Assembly: GCA_036378175.1 (NCBI GenBank)
Contig: DASUWY010000076.1
Location: 1 to 64,000 of the forward strand
DNA: 64,000 bases
Direction: 5' to 3'
From: Thermoleophilaceae bacterium
GTDB taxonomy: Bacteria > Actinomycetota > Thermoleophilia > Solirubrobacterales > Thermoleophilaceae
Part shown: piece by piece, positions 42,991 to 51,311 of the stretch
How the letters are laid out: each line of letters starts with the position of its first letter
Position numbering within the stretch: the first letter of the stretch is position 1
The notes under the pieces: generated by a model
Told to the model about the DNA's origin: nothing
What the model saw: only the letters and a program-made list of their open reading frames with translations
Databases searched by the model: none
Program-made: the position numbers and the translations under genes

Positions 42991-43006
42991 TTGACTGGTC
43001 AGTCAA
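42991..43006. promoter_or_regulatory. TetR-type operator before the acyl-CoA dehydrogenase gene
   Basis: TTGACT-GGTC-AGTCAA has the same half-sites and spacing as the site at 33236–33251 and matches it in 15 of 16 bases in inverse orientation. It lies about 9 bases after a TATCCT box (42977–42982), where a repressor would block transcription. Confidence 0.65.
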
Positions 43007-43062
43007 CAACGGCACAGCGCGTCGGCTCGACGTGCCACACGACTTGAACTGGAGGCGCCGGA

Positions 43063-44352
43063 GTGGATTTCCGCCTGACCGACGAACAGCTCGAATTTCA
43101 GGCTTATTGCCACAAGTTCGCCGAGGAGGTCATCCGGCCGGTGGCCGCCAAGTACGACCGCGAGCAGAGCGTGCCGTGGGATGTGCTGAAGGAGGCGCGC
43201 AAGTGGAAGCTCCATGGCATGGAGTACCTCGAGCGCATGGCCAACGATCCTGGCGGCCTGAACGGCGTGATCTACGCCGAGGAGCTGCACTGGGGCTGTG
43301 CCGGCATCGCTCTCGCCATCTCGGCCGGCTCGCTCGCCGCCGCGGGAATCGCCTCGTCGGGCACTCCTGAGCAGATCGGCAGGTGGCTCCCCGAGTGCTA
43401 CGGCACAGGCGACGAGATCAAGCTCGGCGCCTACGCCGTCACGGAGGCGGGGGCCGGATCCGACGTGAAGTCGCTGCGCACCACCGCCAAGCTCGACGGC
43501 GACGAGTGGGTGCTCAACGGCACCAAGGTCTTCATCTCGAACGGCGGCATCGCCGACGTGACCGTCGTGGTCGCGACCGTCGATCCGGAGCTCGGCCACC
43601 GCGGCCAGGCCACCTTCGTGGTGCCCAAGGGCACGCCCGGCCTCTCGCAGGGCAAGAAGGAGGACAAGATCGGCATCCGCGCCTCGCATACAGGCGAGGT
43701 GGTGCTCGACGACGTCCGCATCCCCGTGGACTACCTGCTGGGCGGCATGGACAAGCTGAACGCGAAGCTCGAGCGCGCGCGCTCCGGCCAGTCCACCGGG
43801 CGCTCGTCCGGCGCGCTCGCCACCTTTGAGATCACGCGCCCGCTCGTGGGCGCCTCGGCGCTGGGCATCGCGCGCGCGGCGTACGAGTACACCCTCGAAT
43901 ACCTAGAGGGTCGCGAGGAGGAGGGCCAGGAGCTGCTCGAACAGCAGCGCATCCAGCAGGTGATCGCCGACATGGCGACGGAGATCGACGCCGCTCGCAT
44001 GCTCGTCTGGCGCGCTGCCTGGATGGGGCGCAACGGCGTGCCAATGACCGCCGGTCAGGGCTCGATGTCCAAGCTCAAGGCGGGCGACGTGGCGATGTGG
44101 GCCACCACCGCCGCGATGGATCTCGTGGGCCCGTACGCGCAGAGCACCGACTGCCCGCTCGAGAAGTGGTTCCGCGACGCCAAGATCTACCAGATCTTCG
44201 AGGGCACGGCCCAGATTCAGCGGCTGGTGGTCTCGCGGATGCAGCGCGAGGCGTTCCAGGAGGGTTTGCGCGCCGCGGCCGGCGTGGTAGAGCAGGCGCC
44301 GGGCAACGCGCCGGGCGACTCGGCCACGGACAAGGAAGCAGCCGCCGCGTAG
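43063..44352 (+). CDS. Acyl-CoA dehydrogenase
   Basis: The 429-residue enzyme has the complete three-domain layout: MDFRLTDEQLEFQAYCHKFAEEVIRPVAAKYDRE at the N-terminus (segments), the FAD segment GAYAVTEAGAGSDVKSLRTTA near residue 125, LNGTKVFISNGGIADV near 148, and the C-terminal YAQSTDCPLEKWFRDAKIYQIFEGTAQIQRLVVSR with the typical catalytic Glu (FEG). It resembles medium- or short-chain dehydrogenases. The GTG start has GGAGG 7 bases upstream. The TetR-type operator before it suggests coregulation with the hydroxyacyl-CoA dehydrogenase and thiolase genes. Confidence 0.95.
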   Translation: MDFRLTDEQLEFQAYCHKFAEEVIRPVAAKYDREQSVPWDVLKEARKWKLHGMEYLERMANDPGGLNGVIYAEELHWGCAGIALAISAGSLAAAGIASSGTPEQIGRWLPECYGTGDEIKLGAYAVTEAGAGSDVKSLRTTAKLDGDEWVLNGTKVFISNGGIADVTVVVATVDPELGHRGQATFVVPKGTPGLSQGKKEDKIGIRASHTGEVVLDDVRIPVDYLLGGMDKLNAKLERARSGQSTGRSSGALATFEITRPLVGASALGIARAAYEYTLEYLEGREEEGQELLEQQRIQQVIADMATEIDAARMLVWRAAWMGRNGVPMTAGQGSMSKLKAGDVAMWATTAAMDLVGPYAQSTDCPLEKWFRDAKIYQIFEGTAQIQRLVVSRMQREAFQEGLRAAAGVVEQAPGNAPGDSATDKEAAAA

Positions 44353-44362
44353 GCTGCCGCGG

Positions 44363-45118
44363 ATGGAGCTCCATCCGCTTGCGCAGAGCTTCGCTGAGGT
44401 AGCCGACGCGTACGAGCGCGGGCGGCCGGACTACCCGCCCGCCGTGGTGGGCGCGCTGGCGGCCGAGCTCGGCCTGGCTCCGGGCGCGCCGGTGCTCGAC
44501 CTCGCCGCCGGCACGGGCAAGCTCACCACCGCGCTCGTGCGCGCGGGCTTCGACGTGGTCGCGGTGGAGCCGCAGGAGGCGCTGTGCGAGGTGCTCTCGG
44601 CGAAGGTGGGAGCCGAGCGGGTGAAGCGCGGAACGGCCGAGGCGATTCCTCTGCCCGACGCGTCCGTGGCGGCCGTGACGGTGGCCGACGGCTTCCACTG
44701 GTTCGACCAGGCCGCGGCGCTGCGCGAGATCCGGCGCGTGCTCCAGCCGAGTGGCGGCCTCGCCGTGCTCTTCAACGTTCCGGACTGGGGCGCCGCGTCG
44801 TGGGCCGACGAGCTGGGCTCGCTGATATCGGAGTCGCGGCCCGAGCATCCCGGCTTCGACGGCCGGCCATGGCAGGAGGCGGTTGGCGAAGCCGGAGGGT
44901 GGAGCGAGCCGCGCCAGGTCAGCGTGACGACCAATCAGCCCACGAGCCCGCAGCGGCTGCTCGACTTCCTCGCCTCGATGAGCTGGGTGGCGGCCATGCC
45001 CGAGCCGGAGCGCGCTCGGCTGGTGGAGAGCGCGAGGTCGATCATCGAGGCGGGCGAGACGCCGAAGGAGCTGCCCATCCGGGTGATGATCGGGCTGACC
45101 CGGCTCAGCCAGAGCTGA
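44363..45118 (+). CDS. Class I SAM-dependent methyltransferase
   Basis: The 251-residue protein has motif I VLDLAAGTGKLTTALVRAGFDVVAVEPQ (residues 35–65) and SVAAVTVADGFHWFDQAAALREIRRVLQPSGGLAVLFN (segments, 100–140). This is the common Ubi/COQ5-like layout; the substrate is unknown. TAGGCT stands 7 bases before the ATG, suggesting a leaderless message. The start of the family sequence (MELHPLAQSFAEVADAYERGRPDYP) fits this start. It overlaps the broken gene on the other strand by 14 bases. Confidence 0.92.
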   Translation: MELHPLAQSFAEVADAYERGRPDYPPAVVGALAAELGLAPGAPVLDLAAGTGKLTTALVRAGFDVVAVEPQEALCEVLSAKVGAERVKRGTAEAIPLPDASVAAVTVADGFHWFDQAAALREIRRVLQPSGGLAVLFNVPDWGAASWADELGSLISESRPEHPGFDGRPWQEAVGEAGGWSEPRQVSVTTNQPTSPQRLLDFLASMSWVAAMPEPERARLVESARSIIEAGETPKELPIRVMIGLTRLSQS

Positions 45119-45585
45119 GCACGGCGAACGCGATCTGCGGGAACGTGCCCGTCAGCTCCGCGGCGGCCGCGCGCTCCTCGCCGGCCACGTCCGCGGCGAG
45201 CTCCGCCACGCGGGCGTCGCCTGCGTGCTCGGCGACGCGGCGCAACAGGGCGGCGTTCTTCACGCGTAACGGTTGCGCGCCACGAGCCGCCAGAGCTTCG
45301 GCGACGCGGTGCTGGTGCGCACGCGTCTGGTCGAGCTGTTGCTCGAGCCGGTTCACCCGCAGTGCGAAGTCCTTGATCGGCGGAGGGGCGCGCGGGGCGA
45401 CTGTCGAGCCTGTCCCGCACAGCGAGCTGCTGAACCACCGTCTCCCCCAGATGAGAGGCCATCGCTTCCGCAAGCGGCCGGTCCGCCACCCGCTGGGGCG
45501 CGTGACTCAGGTGGAGGATCGCCTGCGCCTCCATGGCGTGCGCGTCAGCCAGGTACTTGTTCAGGCGGCGCTGGAGGTCGGGCAC
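45105..45585 (-). pseudogene. Frameshifted helical protein, DUF892/ferritin-like (tentative)
   Basis: The first frame, from ATG 45585, reads MPDLQRRLNKYLADAHAMEA and AMASHLGETVVQQLAVRDRLDSR; then the match continues in another frame with IKDFALRVNRLEQQLDQTRAH and AALLRRVAEHAGDARVAELAADVAGEE, ending at 45105. Both halves look like amphipathic helices of YciE/YciF-type proteins. The break is near 45395–45405, in a GC-rich run. Either the gene is inactivated by one indel or the base call is wrong. Family assignment is tentative. Confidence 0.62.
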
Positions 45586-45607
45586 GCACCTCCGCTACCC
45601 GTTTCTC

Positions 45608-45946
45608 CTACCCCTGACCCGCGGCCAGCGCCTCGAAGTTCTCGTACATCGCGGACACGCCGGCCTTCTCGCGAGCGCGCTTGGCGGCGGGTCCCACGCG
45701 CGCCCAGGCACCCTTCACGTACAGCCAGTCGTATACCAGCGCGCGGTCCAGCAGATCGTTCTTCACGAGCGTGCCGATCGTCTCGTTGAAGAGGAGCATG
45801 GTCTGCACCTCCTCGTCGAGCGCGCTCGCGGCCTCAGGGTCGAAGTCGTCGGCGAAGATCTTGCGGCCGGCGGCACTCACCCCGATCATCGCGCCCCACT
45901 TCGCCAGCTCGATCATGAGTAGAGCGTCGTCGCGCGTGCCAGCCAT
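45608..45946 (-). CDS. Conserved hypothetical protein
   Basis: The 112-residue protein (MAGTRDDALLMIELAKWGAM) is mostly helical, with a long amphipathic middle (ALDEEVQTMLLFNETIGTLVKNDLLDRALVYDWLYVKGAWARV). The pattern resembles a DUF4760-like regulatory helical fold, but this is a weak match. ATG 45946 has GGGGG 7 bases upstream. It lies just 40 bases after the patatin gene stop on the same strand and may share its transcript. Confidence 0.72.
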   Translation of the reverse strand: MAGTRDDALLMIELAKWGAMIGVSAAGRKIFADDFDPEAASALDEEVQTMLLFNETIGTLVKNDLLDRALVYDWLYVKGAWARVGPAAKRAREKAGVSAMYENFEALAAGQG

Positions 45947-45986
45947 CAGCGAGCCCCCTTGTGTTCGTTCTGCGGGAACCGAAAGA

Positions 45987-47174
45987 CTAGGCGGCGAGGC
46001 GCAGCTTGCGAAGCTGCCACGGCCCGTCGTCGTGGCGCTGCCTGAACCAGCGCTCCGCATCCTCCCGCCCGCGCCTCATCAGCGCCTCCGCGAACTCGCG
46101 CGCGAAGAAGAGGTAGCTGAACAGCTCCCCGCGCGCCGCGCTCTTGCCGGCGTCGAGCGTGTGCCCGAGCAGCGCAAGGCTGGGCGAACGCGCGGCAGCG
46201 AGCGCGCCGGTGTAGTGCCGCCGGTACACCTGCATGGCGATCTCCCCGATCACGTCGCGGCGGTCGGGGGCGATGAGCATGTAGGGGACCACACGGTGAT
46301 CGGATTCGCCGTCCCCTCTTCCTCGCAGAGCGGTGTTGACGGTGGCGAGCGTCTGCACGTCGTGCACCAGCGGGTCCACGAGCACGGCGTGGGCGAGCTG
46401 ACTCACGCCGTCGAGCGCGTCCGGGCGGCCGCGGGCCCTGCCTGCATGCAGGGAGTTCAGGGCGATCACGATCACCCGTTCCGCACCGAGCTCCAGCGCC
46501 GGCTTGATCGGCGTGTTGAGCCGCGTGCCGCCGTCGAAGTACCAGCCGGCGGCGCCGCGAGGCTGCCGGACCCGCACGGCGGGGAAGGCGGCCGGGATCG
46601 CGGCCGACGCTCGCACGTGGTCGACCCCGATCCGGGTCTGCGCGTAGTCGATCCCGCGCGCCTGATCCTTGCGCACATGGCCCCCGCCGTCGTGGAACAC
46701 GACGGTGCGGCTGGTGGCCGCTGACGTCGCCACCACCGCTGCCGCATGGAGATGGCCGTCCCGCACGTTCGAATGGATGCGCTCGAAGGGGATCAGCCTG
46801 CGCAGCGTGCCGGCCAGCGGCGCCGGATCGAGCAGGCTCCAAAGCCGCGCGCCGGGGAGCCGAAGGAACTCGCCCACCGAGCCGAGCGCGGTGAGCAGCT
46901 CCGCGGGCGACACGAGCGGCCGCACGACGTCGTCGAAGTCCACACTCGCCCAGAGCTCGTGCGCAGCGGCCGCGACGTCGGCAGGTGGGTCCGCCGCCGA
47001 GGCCGCGAGGTAGGCGGCGTTGATCGCGCCCACGCTCGTGCCCACGATCACCTCCGGCCGCTCTCCCCGGCGGGCCAGACGCGGCAGCACCACCGAGAGC
47101 GCGCCGGCCTCGTAGGCGCCCCGCGCGCCACCGCCGGCGAGCACCACCCCAACGCGGCCGGCGTCTTCAGCCAT
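45987..47174 (-). CDS. Patatin-like phospholipase
   Basis: The 395-residue protein has the patatin fold: the oxyanion loop GGGARGAYEAGAL (residues 14–26), the nucleophile S47 in GTSVG, and the catalytic Asp in FDGGTRLN near residue 217. It hydrolyses acyl esters of lipids. There is no signal peptide, so it is cytoplasmic or peripherally bound. The C-terminal 180 residues form an extra helical domain (LLGHTLDAGKSAARGELFSYLFF). Its start overlaps the acetyltransferase stop by 8 bases. Confidence 0.92.
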   Translation of the reverse strand: MAEDAGRVGVVLAGGGARGAYEAGALSVVLPRLARRGERPEVIVGTSVGAINAAYLAASAADPPADVAAAAHELWASVDFDDVVRPLVSPAELLTALGSVGEFLRLPGARLWSLLDPAPLAGTLRRLIPFERIHSNVRDGHLHAAAVVATSAATSRTVVFHDGGGHVRKDQARGIDYAQTRIGVDHVRASAAIPAAFPAVRVRQPRGAAGWYFDGGTRLNTPIKPALELGAERVIVIALNSLHAGRARGRPDALDGVSQLAHAVLVDPLVHDVQTLATVNTALRGRGDGESDHRVVPYMLIAPDRRDVIGEIAMQVYRRHYTGALAAARSPSLALLGHTLDAGKSAARGELFSYLFFAREFAEALMRRGREDAERWFRQRHDDGPWQLRKLRLAA

Positions 47175-47868
47175 CGCGCTCCTCCGCGATCAGGTCACCC
47201 AGCGCGCGCAGCTGGCGTCCCTCGGAGTCGAAGTTTTCCGGCGCGAGCCATGCCTCGTACGCGGCGCGGAGCGCGGGCCACTCGTCGTCGACGATCGAGA
47301 ACCACGCGGTGTCCCGGTTCCGGCCCTTCACCACCTGGTGGTTGCGGAACACGCCCTCGAACGTGAAGCCGAAGCGCTCGGCGGCGCGGCGGGACGCATG
47401 GTTGAGCGCGTTGCACTTCCACTCGAGCCGCCGGTAGCCGAGCCGCTCGAAGGCCTCGCGCGCGAGCAGGAAGATCGCCTCGGTGGCCGCCGCGCTGCGC
47501 CGCAGCTCGGCGCCGAACCAGATGTGGCCGATCTCGATCGTGCCGTGCTCAGGGGTGATCCGGAGATACGACGCAATCCCCGCGGGCTTGTCCTCGGGCA
47601 GGAGCACGATGGTGAAGAAGAGCGGGTCCTCGGAGTGGGCTGTCTCCTCGAGCCGCGCGCGCAGCGCCGCCTCGTCCTCGTAGGGGCCATATGGCAGGTA
47701 GGTCCAATGCTCGGGATCGCCAACGGGTGGATGCGACGCCTGGAAGAGCGGCCCGGCGTCCACTGCCGGCTCGATCGGGCGCAGGCGTACGAGGCGTCCC
47801 TCGATCGGCGCGGCGGCGGGGCGGCGTGCGGCCACCCAGTCAAGGGGGTCTCCAAGCATCGCCCGCAT
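47167..47868 (-). CDS. GNAT family acetyltransferase (RimJ/RimL type)
   Basis: The 233-residue protein contains the RimJ/RimL-like core GRLVRLRPIEPAVDAGPLFQ, ITPEHGTIEIGHIWFGAELRRSAAATEA and LERLGYRRLEWKCNALNHASRRAAERFGFTFEGVFRNHQVVKGRNRDTAWFS (read as segments). Members acetylate N-termini or small molecules. ATG 47868 has GAGA just upstream; ATG 47859 is also in frame. It is divergent from a lipoprotein gene with 18 bases between the start codons. Confidence 0.9.
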   Translation of the reverse strand: MRAMLGDPLDWVAARRPAAAPIEGRLVRLRPIEPAVDAGPLFQASHPPVGDPEHWTYLPYGPYEDEAALRARLEETAHSEDPLFFTIVLLPEDKPAGIASYLRITPEHGTIEIGHIWFGAELRRSAAATEAIFLLAREAFERLGYRRLEWKCNALNHASRRAAERFGFTFEGVFRNHQVVKGRNRDTAWFSIVDDEWPALRAAYEAWLAPENFDSEGRQLRALGDLIAEERDG

Positions 47869-47886
47869 TCTCTTAAACTTGGCGGC

Positions 47887-48357
47887 ATGCACCGGCTCTG
47901 GATGGCCGGGCTCGCGTTCCTCGTCATAGCCGCAGGATGCGGCGGCTCCCACCACAGCGCCGCTCCGCGCCACGCTGCCGTGCCCGCTGCGCGTCCGGGT
48001 GACGTTCGCGTGATTCGCGGCTGGAACCACGCGGTCAACAGCGGGAACTACAAGCGCGCCGCGTCCTACTTCGCCACGCATGCGGTGGTCACGCAGGACT
48101 ACGTGCTCCAGTTCCCCAACCGCAAGATCGCGGTGGAGTGGAACTCCGGGCTTCCGTGCCGCGCGGACATCACCTTCATCCGCGCCGAGCAAACCACCTC
48201 GCTCGCGGGCTTCCGGCTGCGCGAGGGCCCGCACGGCGGCTGCAAGGGCGGCGGTTCCGCCCAGGTGAGGTTCACGATTCGGAACGGACTGATCCAGCGC
48301 TGGCAGCAGCTCCTGAACCCGCCGAAAACACCGCAGCCCCAGGTGCCCGCGACGTAG
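47887..48357 (+). CDS. Lipoprotein with NTF2/SnoaL-like fold
   Basis: The 156-residue protein has a lipoprotein signal (MHRLWMAGLAFLVIAAGCGG, lipobox IAAGC). The mature domain starts at about residue 40 (VRVIRGWNHAVNSGNYKRAASYFA), the usual beginning of a SnoaL/NTF2-like cone fold, and ends with QVRFTIRNGLIQRWQQL. The ligand or role is unknown. TAAACT stands 7 bases before the ATG, suggesting a leaderless message. Its last 86 bases overlap the end of the CtaG-like gene on the other strand. Confidence 0.8.
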   Translation: MHRLWMAGLAFLVIAAGCGGSHHSAAPRHAAVPAARPGDVRVIRGWNHAVNSGNYKRAASYFATHAVVTQDYVLQFPNRKIAVEWNSGLPCRADITFIRAEQTTSLAGFRLREGPHGGCKGGGSAQVRFTIRNGLIQRWQQLLNPPKTPQPQVPAT

Positions 48358-49252
48358 ACGCCTCGCGCTCGAGGCGCTCGCGCAGCTCGGCGCCGCGTCC
48401 GGCGGTCACCGCGCGCCCCGCGCGCCGGTCGCTCAGCTCGATGCCCCGCGAGTGCGCCCAGTCGAGCAGCTCCTGCTTCTCCTCACCCTCTGCGGCCGCG
48501 CGCAGGAAGAGCCACGCGAACAGGCAGATCGTGAGGATGCTCTCCTCGAGCATCATGATCACGCCCGCGATCCCCTGGTCGGTGAGCGGCGACACGCTCG
48601 TGTGCGCCTCGCCGGCGGCATAGAACGTGTAGAAGACCGTGCCCGACCAGATGAACACGTTGGCGAGCAGCGTGCCCAGCAGGCGCACGCCGATGATGTA
48701 GCCGAGCTTGCCGAGGCTGCCGAACCACGCCGGCTTGGGCAGCGGGCCGAAGAGCGGCATCCACACCACCGCGCCGAACACGAGGAAGCTGAGGTGCTGG
48801 AGCGCGTGGATGAGGTCGTTCTCGTACGCGGCCCTGTACATGAACGGCAGGTGCCAGACGTAGAAGTTCAGCGCCCACACGCTGATCGCGGGAATCGGAT
48901 TGGCGAGAAAACGCAGCCGGTCGATCGCCTTGATGTGGAGGATCGGCTGCATCATCGGTCCGCTCATCCCCAGTACGAGGAGGAGCGCGACGAAGTCGCC
49001 GATCACGAGGTGCTGCGCCATGTGCGCGGCAAACAGCTTGTCGCTCCACGAGTCCGCGGGCGGGCTGAGCACCGCGAGCAGCAGGATGAGACCGGCGATG
49101 AAGCACCACTCGCGCCATGCCGGCACCGGTCGGCCGTGGTCCGCCAAGGTCTGCGCCCGGCGGCGGTAGGCGAGATAGCTCAGGATCGCCGCGCCGAGCG
49201 CGAGCAGCTGGAGGACGGATTCGAGGTCGAACTGATAGCCGGCCAAGGGCAC
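48272..49252 (-). CDS. Cytochrome c oxidase assembly protein, CtaG_Bsu (caa3-type) family
   Basis: The 326-residue integral membrane protein has seven predicted helices. Conserved His/Trp-rich segments are LFAAHMAQHLVIGDFVALLLVLG near residue 75, NFYVWHLPFMYRAAYEN near 130 and IWSGTVFYTFYAAGEAHTSVSPLTDQ near 200. These fit the DUF1404/CtaG family, linked to copper delivery to cytochrome oxidase. About 65 hydrophilic residues follow the last helix, part of them encoded opposite the lipoprotein gene. Start GTG 49252. No oxidase genes are nearby. Confidence 0.9.
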   Translation of the reverse strand: MPLAGYQFDLESVLQLLALGAAILSYLAYRRRAQTLADHGRPVPAWREWCFIAGLILLLAVLSPPADSWSDKLFAAHMAQHLVIGDFVALLLVLGMSGPMMQPILHIKAIDRLRFLANPIPAISVWALNFYVWHLPFMYRAAYENDLIHALQHLSFLVFGAVVWMPLFGPLPKPAWFGSLGKLGYIIGVRLLGTLLANVFIWSGTVFYTFYAAGEAHTSVSPLTDQGIAGVIMMLEESILTICLFAWLFLRAAAEGEEKQELLDWAHSRGIELSDRRAGRAVTAGRGAELRERLEREASTSRAPGAAVFSAGSGAAASAGSVRSES

Positions 49253-49262
49253 GGCAACAAGG

Positions 49263-49586
49263 CTACGCCTGCTGAGCCTCCGATCGCTGCGGTGCGTTCT
49301 GACGCGCCCAGCGGATGATCTCGCGAGACCCGTTCACCGTGCTGCCGTCGGGCAGCTGGAGCACCGGCAGCTTCTCCTGGCCGCTGATGCGCTTCAGATC
49401 CGGCCGCTTGCCGGTGGTGAAGAAGCCGAAGGGATGGTTGCGGTCAGCCACCTCTGTGCGGTACTGGTGGCCCGCCGAGCGCAGCGCCTCGTGGGCTCGC
49501 TTGCACGGGTGGACAGGCGGTCCCCCGTCATCGATGTGGCACGTGTACAGAACAAGCTCCCCGGGACGGTCCTCGATGTTCGCCAT
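49263..49586 (-). CDS. Thioredoxin-fold/GST N-terminal domain protein
   Basis: The 107-residue protein (MANIEDRPGELVLYTCHIDD) has a thioredoxin/GST-N fold: Cys residues in YTCHIDDGGPPVHPCKRA near residues 15–30, the cis-Pro segment QEKLPVLQLPDGSTVNGSREIIRWA. It may be a glutaredoxin-like reductase or a stand-alone GST domain. ATG 49586 has GGAGAT 6 bases upstream and is preferred to the ORF-extending ATG at 49604. Confidence 0.8.
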   Translation of the reverse strand: MANIEDRPGELVLYTCHIDDGGPPVHPCKRAHEALRSAGHQYRTEVADRNHPFGFFTTGKRPDLKRISGQEKLPVLQLPDGSTVNGSREIIRWARQNAPQRSEAQQA

Positions 49587-49647
49587 GGCGGTATCTCCGA
49601 TCAAGAAGTCTTGAATTGCGCGATGCGGATGAGGCTACCGGACGAAA

Positions 49648-50139
49648 TCAGCCGGAACGGCGACCCTGGACGATGTGCTGTCGTTCCGTCAGCCGGTTGT
49701 CACGCCTCAGCTGCGCTTCGCGCTCTCGCCGGATCTCCTCAGGCGTCTCCGGCGCCAGCGGAGCCACCTCCGTCGGACGGCCGTCGTCGTCCAGCGCGAC
49801 CATCGTGAGGTAGGCCGTGGACGTGTGCACGCAATCGCCGGTGCGCACGTCCTCCGACTCAACGCGCACGCCCACCTCCATCGAGGTGCGCCAAACCGCG
49901 TTCACACACGCGCGCACCGTCACGAGGTTCCCGACGAGCACGGGATGGTCGAACGTCATCCGGTCCATCCCGGCGGTCACCACCGGGCAGCCGGAGTGCC
50001 GGATGGCCGCGATGCCCGCCACCTCGTCGCACATCCGCATGATCTGGCCGCCGTGGACGTTGCCCGCGGTGTTGGCGTCCGTCGGGCCCATCCAGCGGGT
50101 CATCACGGACAGGGACTGGGAGGGCGGCCGCGGCTCCAT
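49648..50139 (-). CDS. Acyl-CoA thioesterase, hotdog fold
   Basis: The 163-residue protein shows the hotdog signature of the YciA/BACH group: VMTRWMGPTDANTAGNVHGGQIMRMCDEVAGIAA with catalytic NVHGG Asn/Asp region, and GMDRMTFDHPVLVGNLVTVRA with the second active-site motif. It hydrolyses acyl-CoA to free acid and CoA. The start is ATG 50139. Its promoter shares the palindromic TAGTCTA box (50153–50159) with the divergent pspA gene. Confidence 0.93.
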   Translation of the reverse strand: MEPRPPSQSLSVMTRWMGPTDANTAGNVHGGQIMRMCDEVAGIAAIRHSGCPVVTAGMDRMTFDHPVLVGNLVTVRACVNAVWRTSMEVGVRVESEDVRTGDCVHTSTAYLTMVALDDDGRPTEVAPLAPETPEEIRREREAQLRRDNRLTERQHIVQGRRSG

Positions 50140-50195
50140 AGACGCGGGGTAGTCTAAGAGTCGTCCTTTCGTAACCAGTTCTCCAGGAGGCGCGC

Positions 50196-50972
50196 ATGCC
50201 CGGACTCGGCGGACGCTTTTCCACCGTCGTGAAGGCCAAGGTCTCGAAGCTCCTCGATCGCGCCGAGGATCCGGCCGAGACGCTCGACTACGGCTACAAC
50301 AAGCAGCTCGAGCTGCTCCAGAACGTGAAGAAGGGCATCGCGGACGTGGTCACGTCCAAGAAGCGCCTTCAGATGCAGGAGGAGCAGATCAAGCAGCAGG
50401 TGGTGAAGCTCGACACCCAGGCGCGCCAGGCGCTCGCCCAGGGGCGCGAGGACCTCGCACGCGCCGCGCTCGAGCGGAAGACCGTCGCGCAGACCGAGCT
50501 GCAGTCGCTAGACCAGCAGATCGCCGATCTCGAGAACCAGCAGGAGCAGCTCACCGAGAACGAGAAGAAGATGCGCGCCAAGATCGAGGCCTTCCGCACG
50601 AAGAAGGAAGTGATCAAGGCGCAGTACTCGGCCGCCGAGGCGCAGGTGAAGATCTCCGAGGCCGCGACCGGCGTGGGCGAGCAGATGGCCGATCTCGGGC
50701 TGGCGATGCAGCGAGCCGAGGACAAGACCGAGCAGATGCGGGCGCGCGCGTCCGCCGTGGAGGAGCTGGAGAAGGCCGGTACGTTCGACGACATCACGTC
50801 GCTCGGCCCGCCGCAGGACGACATCGACAAGCAGCTGGCGGAGCTCAGCGCCGGCTCGCAGGTGGACGACGAGCTGGCGAAGATGAAGGCCGAGCTCGGC
50901 CAGGGCGGCGGCGGGGACGCTCCCGCGCTCGGAGAGGGCTCATCACAGCAGCCGGCCGAAGGCCAGTCATGA
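50196..50972 (+). CDS. pspA: PspA/IM30 family phage-shock protein
   Basis: PspA coats and stabilises damaged membranes. The 258-residue protein is almost entirely coiled-coil helix (residues 20–190, such as LQMQEEQIKQQVVKLDTQARQALAQGREDLARAALERK), beginning with the membrane-binding FSTVVKAKVSKLLDRAEDPAETLDYGYNKQLELLQNVKKG (segments). It ends with a Gly-rich tail. The start has a strong CCAGGAGG site. A TAGTCT box lies about 40 bases upstream and is shared, as a palindrome, with the divergent thioesterase. The stop overlaps the PspAA gene by 4 bases (ATGA). Confidence 0.95.
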   Translation: MPGLGGRFSTVVKAKVSKLLDRAEDPAETLDYGYNKQLELLQNVKKGIADVVTSKKRLQMQEEQIKQQVVKLDTQARQALAQGREDLARAALERKTVAQTELQSLDQQIADLENQQEQLTENEKKMRAKIEAFRTKKEVIKAQYSAAEAQVKISEAATGVGEQMADLGLAMQRAEDKTEQMRARASAVEELEKAGTFDDITSLGPPQDDIDKQLAELSAGSQVDDELAKMKAELGQGGGGDAPALGEGSSQQPAEGQS

Positions 50973-51247
50973 TCGTCCGCATAGCGGGCGAGGGCCAGTA
51001 CGAGCTGCCCGACGCCGACGCCGAGCGGCTGAACGAGCTCGACAACCAGGCGGTGGCCGCCGTCGAGGCCGGCAACGAGGAGAAGTTCCACGAGCTCTGG
51101 AACCAGATGCTCGACCTCGTGACGAGCGACGGGCGCGAGCTGGCCGATGACGAGCTGGTGGAGTCCGACGTGATCCTGCCGCCGCGCGATTCCACGTTCG
51201 AGGACGCGAAGTCGGATTTCAGCGGCGAGGGGCTGATTCCGGACTAG
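50969..51247 (+). CDS. pspAA: PspA-associated protein PspAA
   Basis: The 92-residue protein (MIVRIAGEGQYELPDADAER…, LADDELVESDVILPP, and FSGEGLIPD at the end) matches the PspAA partner family found next to PspA in actinobacteria. Its role is probably to modulate PspA in the envelope-stress response. The 4-base overlap with pspA supports coupled translation. Confidence 0.9.
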   Translation: MIVRIAGEGQYELPDADAERLNELDNQAVAAVEAGNEEKFHELWNQMLDLVTSDGRELADDELVESDVILPPRDSTFEDAKSDFSGEGLIPD

Positions 51248-51311
51248 GCCGGCCTCCCGCCCGGGGGATGGACCCCGACCTCGGGCCTGGAAGGGATCCG
51301 ACTTCGTTTCG

